Source of the DNA: Hofstenia miamia
Lineage: Eukaryota; Xenacoelomorpha; Acoela; Hofsteniidae
Assembly (NCBI GenBank): GCA_900660155.1
Contig: CABFPE010000003.1
Span: 3,461,222-3,525,221, forward strand
Reading direction: 5' to 3'
DNA: 64,000 nt
The notes under the pieces were generated by a model. It made no database searches. It was not told the DNA's origin and saw only the letters and a list, made by a program, of their open reading frames with translations. Of the stretch, positions 58,861 to 64,000 are shown piece by piece; the stretch's first letter is position 1, and the number at the start of each line of letters is the position of its first letter. The translations under genes were made by a program, and so were the position numbers.

Positions 58861-61800
58861 GCACTCAAAACATTTTTTTAAGAAACATAAAAAATATAAC
58901 AGTTTAAGGTTAGACTCTCTTATGAACACAGGTTTGGATATTATTTAAATCCAAAGTCGTAAATGCTCTTTCCTTCTTATACAGCGGATATCAATCAACG
59001 AAGTTTTAATTATTTGCAACGTGGATGAAAGCAGAGCGTAATTCACGTTTAAATTTTAATTAACACTTCAGTTGGTATGAGTGCTTTGTAAGTAAAGAAT
59101 AAACATTGTTGCCAACAATTTTCATTGAAGAGAGGTAGTCATTGCCTTTTACTTTACTGTGCTTTTGTAAACAGTGAGTAACTTTTATTACCACCTACGT
59201 TGTTTAAATTCAACTTTTTACAAATCACAACTTTATTTATTTAATGTGCCAATATGTTTGTATACATCAAATGATATAGCTATCGTAAGTAACAAACTCA
59301 TTTTACTTATCAATCAAATTGAGTGAGAGAGTGCAACGAAGAAGTTAACGGTTTTGGAAGTGGGAACGTGTGGGTCAATTCGTTTATTATTATAAGAAAT
59401 ATAAATATGTATAGCTTGGATATCTATGCCAATTTATAATTAATAGATAATTTAATACATTGTTTCCTTTGTTAGTTAATGGAAAACTTGCGCCCTTGGG
59501 ACAAGTAATGGGCATCGATTGAACTGTATGATACATGTATTGAGAAAAGAAGAAATAGCTAAAGAATGCTTTTCAATGCTTGATCTAACAGAAATTTCTT
59601 CCGCATTCAATGTTATTTATTGTGGGAAATTGTGTAAATTAATAAGACGAAAACGTTATAGATTTATAAATTCATCCATGATATACATTTTGTAAACAAT
59701 TCTAGTTTTTGTATGCTATCCCTCCTCTTGGTTATATGATTTAAATGGACAGATTAACTACTCTTCTTTTGATGCCCGTTAAATAGTCGAAATTGAATTT
59801 TTACTTGGATCCGCCTCTCGCTTGCAATGCCTAAATCGCCGTGTGTTGTTCAATTCGTAAGTTAATTTCGTGCCCATATATTTTATGTGGGCATAGCGCT
59901 TATTGTAATTACGTGTAATCGCTGTTATCAGTGCAGAACGTGGACGTTGATTGATAGCGGTGGAGCACGAATTAATGGATTCCCCGCTAAGTGTCATTCA
60001 TTACCTGGCTAAGTGCGTGGAAAATTTCGTTACCCTCTCATTCGTTGAGTTTTTCGTGTTATTTCAATGCAAGTGCGGGAACATTTTCAATCTATCTCGC
60101 TGGGAATGTTATCCATTAGTCATGGAAAAATTCCACCAATCGTGGAAGAGAGGATTTCTACCCCATACAATGGATGAGTCACTGAGGGGAGTTGCTTTCC
60201 CGTTCGTATAAAATGTGCACCTTTAATTTAGCAATCGATTTATTCCATTCTAACGGTTTTCTTATACAGTTACCTTACCCAATATATGACATTTCCGCCG
60301 CTGTGCCACGAGCATTACCAAAAATATCAGTGAAACCAAACTTTTAAAGAACTTTGCAATCAATATTCCATACTTAGAGTTTTTTTTGTGTGTTTATAGT
60401 ACGAGAATCTTCCTTACCCTCCAATACTGTAACCGTTATAATTTTTAAGTATTGTTTTAAAAATGTTACGAAAAGTTACTCTTATAAACGCTTATATACA
60501 AGAGTTTTATTCAAGAATTTTATTTAATAAATTTGAATTTTGTTGAAATTCTACATTAGTTAGTTAACTGACATGTTCTTGTTGAAGCAGACGATTTTAA
60601 AAAAAATATTTCAAATCCCAATATATGCTAAATTTTCAAGAATAGCCTTTACAACGAACAATCACTGTTACTTCATCTTATGTTATTGGTCCCATGTGGT
60701 TCTAGTGCATAATTTCTATCTTCCCCAAAATTCTGCAATCCGTGGTCCCAAATTCTTAATTTATGTTCACAGTCGCACTGAAATACCTAGTCCCCGGTTC
60801 CAGTCGAATTGGACTAAGACCAGTAAATCTATAATGCGCAACACTTATCTTTGCTTGTTTAAAATCTTTTCATAATTAATTAATTATAAGTTTGGGGTTG
60901 TTTGCACTATGCCCTATTGTTTTTAATACCATCATTACAAAAACATATTTTCATAGTTACATCTTGCTAAAGTAAATGGTACATAAATACGTTTATTTGT
61001 ATTGATTTATAAATCGTAAGCATGATTTTCATAATTTAAGAGTATTTTCAATTTTAAAACATGGACTAACCAAACATTATATGGTAGGATTCGGATCTGA
61101 TTTTTTTTATAATGGGATTTTCTATTTGGTTCAACTTCAGATACTAAGTTTCTCTAAACTATATTTTTATGCAAATATGTTTCAGAATTTCGCAATTTCC
61201 TCTTCGAATCAGATGGAATTTTATTTTTTCTTAAAAATCTAGTCAGATTCCAGTTGTAGCATTAACGCCTAACAATCTTTGAAATTGTGAAGAAAAGTCT
61301 AAATTTTATAATTGTATTTTTATGGTGTATTTTTATTGGTCCCTTGAGAGTTTTGGATTGTTTGCATTTTAATTTTATTAACAGTTTTGCTAATGCATAT
61401 TTAATGAAAGCATCTCCTATGAAAATTGTATGCATTTAAAAAGTATAGTAGCAGTGCATCTAAAAATAAAAACAGTTAAATTGTTTACATAAGAAGTGTG
61501 GTTACTTAGGCAATTACCGATTTTTGGATTAGATAAATTGTGTTAAATGTTACTCTTTAGAAATGCTTGTTGAGATTTCTCATGGCTAAATTTGTTTCAG
61601 CGATGATATCGGGTTAGTTGGGTATATGTTTTAATTTGATCATTTATATATTAAATTCTTTACATAAGTGTTAGGGTTGAGCAAGGCCTTCTATTGAAGG
61701 TCTTGGGTTGAGTAATCCAGAATACCGAAATGATCAAAAATTATTCAGGATTATTCCCTGATATCTTTAAGTATTTAGTGTGTACAACTGATTAAACAAA

Positions 61801-63617
61801 ACAACTATATTTTTTACTGAGTTAAAGAAAGGCAAACTGAAAAAGGCAAGCATTCCCAGACAGAAAAAATAATTTCAGGAGTGAATCAACTAAATTACTT
61901 ATTTCATGAATCTTATAAATATTAGAGTGCATGGTTCCACTAACAGGTCACTATAATGTCTAAAACTGTAAAGGTAATTTAATTCTTTAAATAGGTTTCT
62001 GACAAGAATATATATATGGATGCAGCTTTAACTCAGCATGGACCTCCTACGTATACTTAAAATGCTGGAATAGTATTATGTGTAATCACGGCAGTGGAAA
62101 ATTTCAGAATTGCAATAAATAGAGAAGTATTCAAGTCACAAGAATCCCATTAAGAGATATTGACGAAACCTGATCCAGCCCTAATACCAGAAAAAGACCT
62201 TGTTGTGTTGGGCAGGTGTTTTGGCTATTATATTATACATGTATTTGCTCTTATCTCTCCTGCTTAACCTGCATACAAATTTGGGGGAGAATCAGTCAAT
62301 CTCGCTCTATGTGAACACATATTTCTATATGCAAAGCTATGTTTGTATATTCAATGGATTTCCTTTATATGTTTTTACAGCATCACGACTTTCTCGAATG
62401 CACATCTAGCATGCACTCTCTGCGTTTTAACGCGAAAGAAACTTGTAGCCGGTAGACTAATTCATTGTACTTTACCATGCATGTCGTTTGGCAAACAATA
62501 TTCACAGTTCAGCGAAATTACTTTGATCCTAAATCGAAGTTTATGTTGGAGAAATATGAATTTAACAACATGACTACCAAACACATCAATCTACTCAATT
62601 TTGTTTACTACTGTTTAAAATCTGCACGTAATGAAATTTTTTTTATCAAAGTGTTATTATTTTTCTATTGCCTTTTTCATTTAATGATTGTTTCTATCAG
62701 AAACCACTAAGAACTTATATAACCTAACTCTTACTTTTCTCTTGGCAAAGAGTATATTAATTTGTATTGTAGCGTTCATTTCCTATTCGTTTATCATTTT
62801 ACTTACATTTTGTAGGTGTTTGCTTTAGCATGAGGCTTTTACGAATCTCTAGGTAAAATTTCAGAATTTCACAGCGATGTTTTCATTAGTTGAAATGTTT
62901 ACCAAACTTTACTATCAATAGGTTATGTAATCACTTTTTAATGATACCAATAGAAAAGTAATAGAAGACAAACAGATATTTGCCATATGGTTGGCTGTAC
63001 ATTAGTTTGTGCGCTAAACCCACTAGCACATCTGTTTACGCAGTACATTCGCGCGCGCGCGCGTGTGTGGTGCAAATAGTTTATTTGCTATTTGGGAAAA
63101 TCTGTTTATTGAATTGGATGTGCGTGTGTGGAGGGCAGTTTGAAATTTAATAAAATTCGTTTTCATGCACGTCCACTTACTTTCCGACCCCAATTGCAAT
63201 CCATTGTATGTTTACTAGGCTTATGAAATCTTGCTAGATTATTACAATTAATCTTTGCATTGGTGAGTAATGTTTATAAAAGAACGTGTACTACCTGCTC
63301 CGCACATGCTTTATTGAATTGCTTCTTTCTTAGAAGGACTCAAATTTTAAGATTTGCAATGGCAAAGGTGTGCATGTTTAAAACAATGCTAATAAAACGT
63401 GTTTAAATACTTGATCAGAAAGACCTCCCAACATTTTTTAATTTGAACAGTAAAAGTGCTATATTATTTAGTCAATGTGTAGCTTGCCCTCTCTAACCAA
63501 AATTGGTTTCGCCTCCACTGCCTATGGACCTATATTTTTGTTGTTTGTTGTTTCAATTACTTATTTTAATTGTGCAGTTTATTCATATAGTTTCCTCTTT
63601 TTCTGATAGTATGCTTA
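58861..63617. other. AT-rich intergenic DNA
   Basis: No recognised gene. Open frames at 59951-60211, 60573-60875 and 62200-62710 (plus) show no domain or codon pattern I can defend. A (GC)n/(GT)n run lies at 63051-63069. Confidence 0.4.
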
Positions 63618-63727
63618 GGCTATGGTTATACTATGTGATTCTCACGCGTGATCTGTCACATTTTCGTAGCGATATGACGTGATTTTGCAACTGCTCCTGC
63701 TACTAAGCACATAGTCTAATCGTAGCC
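63618..63727. mobile_element. Small MITE with GGCTA...ACTATGTG ends
   Basis: Left end GGCTATGGTTATACTATGTG and the complement of the right end (GGCTACGATTAGACTATGTG) match at 17 of 20 bases and enclose 110 bp. A related single end, AAGCTACGGTTAAATTATGC, occurs at about 51794. No coding content. Confidence 0.65.
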
Positions 63728-64000
63728 AGACTTGTCAACGAGCAGTAATTTCTAAGTTCGGCTCGTTTAATTTTGAGAAAGTTCGGCTCGTCTCGCCACT
63801 TAAAATGTTTCAATGAGGCTCGTTTCAGCTCGATATTTTTTTAAAAATTTGTGCTCTCAGAATTTTTTCCATTGCTTTTCCTATTATTTAATAAACATTT
63901 CTAAAATAAGATTAAAATATTGAATGAAAAAATAAGAAAAATCTGCATAATCAAATTAACAAGCATCACTATAAATTTGGTTCGCTTAAAAACGGCTCGT
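63727..64000. repeat. Repeat rich in GGCTCG, truncated by the window edge
   Basis: Begins CAGACTTGTCAACGAGC, which resembles a hAT-type terminus, and contains repeated CGGCTCGTTT/GGCTCG words up to the last base. The right end is outside the window. Confidence 0.45.

Noticed and set aside
59951-60211. 86-codon ORF with cysteine residues (FQCKCGNIF)
   Set aside because: No recognisable domain, no splice or homology support; could be chance in a slightly GC-richer patch.
1-64000. tRNA, rRNA and CRISPR arrays
   Set aside because: No cloverleaf with a recognisable T-loop, no rRNA core sequence and no regularly spaced repeat array was seen by eye.

Overview
The window is an AT-rich piece of nuclear DNA from an invertebrate animal. 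The animal assignment rests on a spliced, complete syntaxin-1 gene with GT-AG introns, one C2H2 zinc-finger gene, and a dense mix of metazoan transposon relics. I cannot name the species. Five of the nine constitutive-order introns of the syntaxin gene are only 39-45 nt long, which is a useful clue to the lineage. Coding density is low: two host genes are supported in 64 kb.

Layout. 1-12.5 kb: AT-rich DNA with a LINE reverse-transcriptase scrap (minus, 2.6 kb), a decayed multicopy ORF of unknown function (minus, 6.6-9.3 kb) that carries a second LINE scrap (plus, 8.1-8.9 kb) and a perfect 232-bp tandem duplication. 12.5-18.5 kb: a stack of fossils in one orientation, namely a LINE with APE-type endonuclease and RT pieces, a P-element-like (THAP9-like) transposase, and the C-terminal part of an RT element ending in a CCHC knuckle plus a restriction-like endonuclease. 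The last is split by a TA-flanked inverted-repeat transposon that contains assembly gaps. 22.6-34.7 kb (minus): syntaxin-1, with a duplicated exon for the membrane-proximal half of the SNARE helix and two alternative last exons coding different membrane anchors. A hAT relic sits in its long last intron. 35.1-36.4 kb (plus): a two-finger C2H2 protein gene head-to-head with syntaxin, 400 bp between start codons. 36.4-64 kb: no recognised host gene, but many small inverted-repeat transposons, two Tc1-like elements (52.0 and 53.4 kb), a 683-bp full-length foldback element (57.7 kb), and several repeat pairs.

The most interesting biology is the syntaxin locus. Exon 8 ends exactly on the ionic zero-layer glutamine; two 111-bp exons then offer alternative +1 to +8 layers, and two last exons offer alternative transmembrane segments, giving up to four isoforms. 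Both alternative 3' UTRs carry the same 14-nt sequence TGCATGATTGCATG, a double UGCAUG, the binding word of Fox-1/RBFOX splicing factors.

Several repeats are probably assembly artefacts: single N characters at 15938, 17333 and 46711 each join near-identical copies, as expected when two haplotype contigs are placed end to end.
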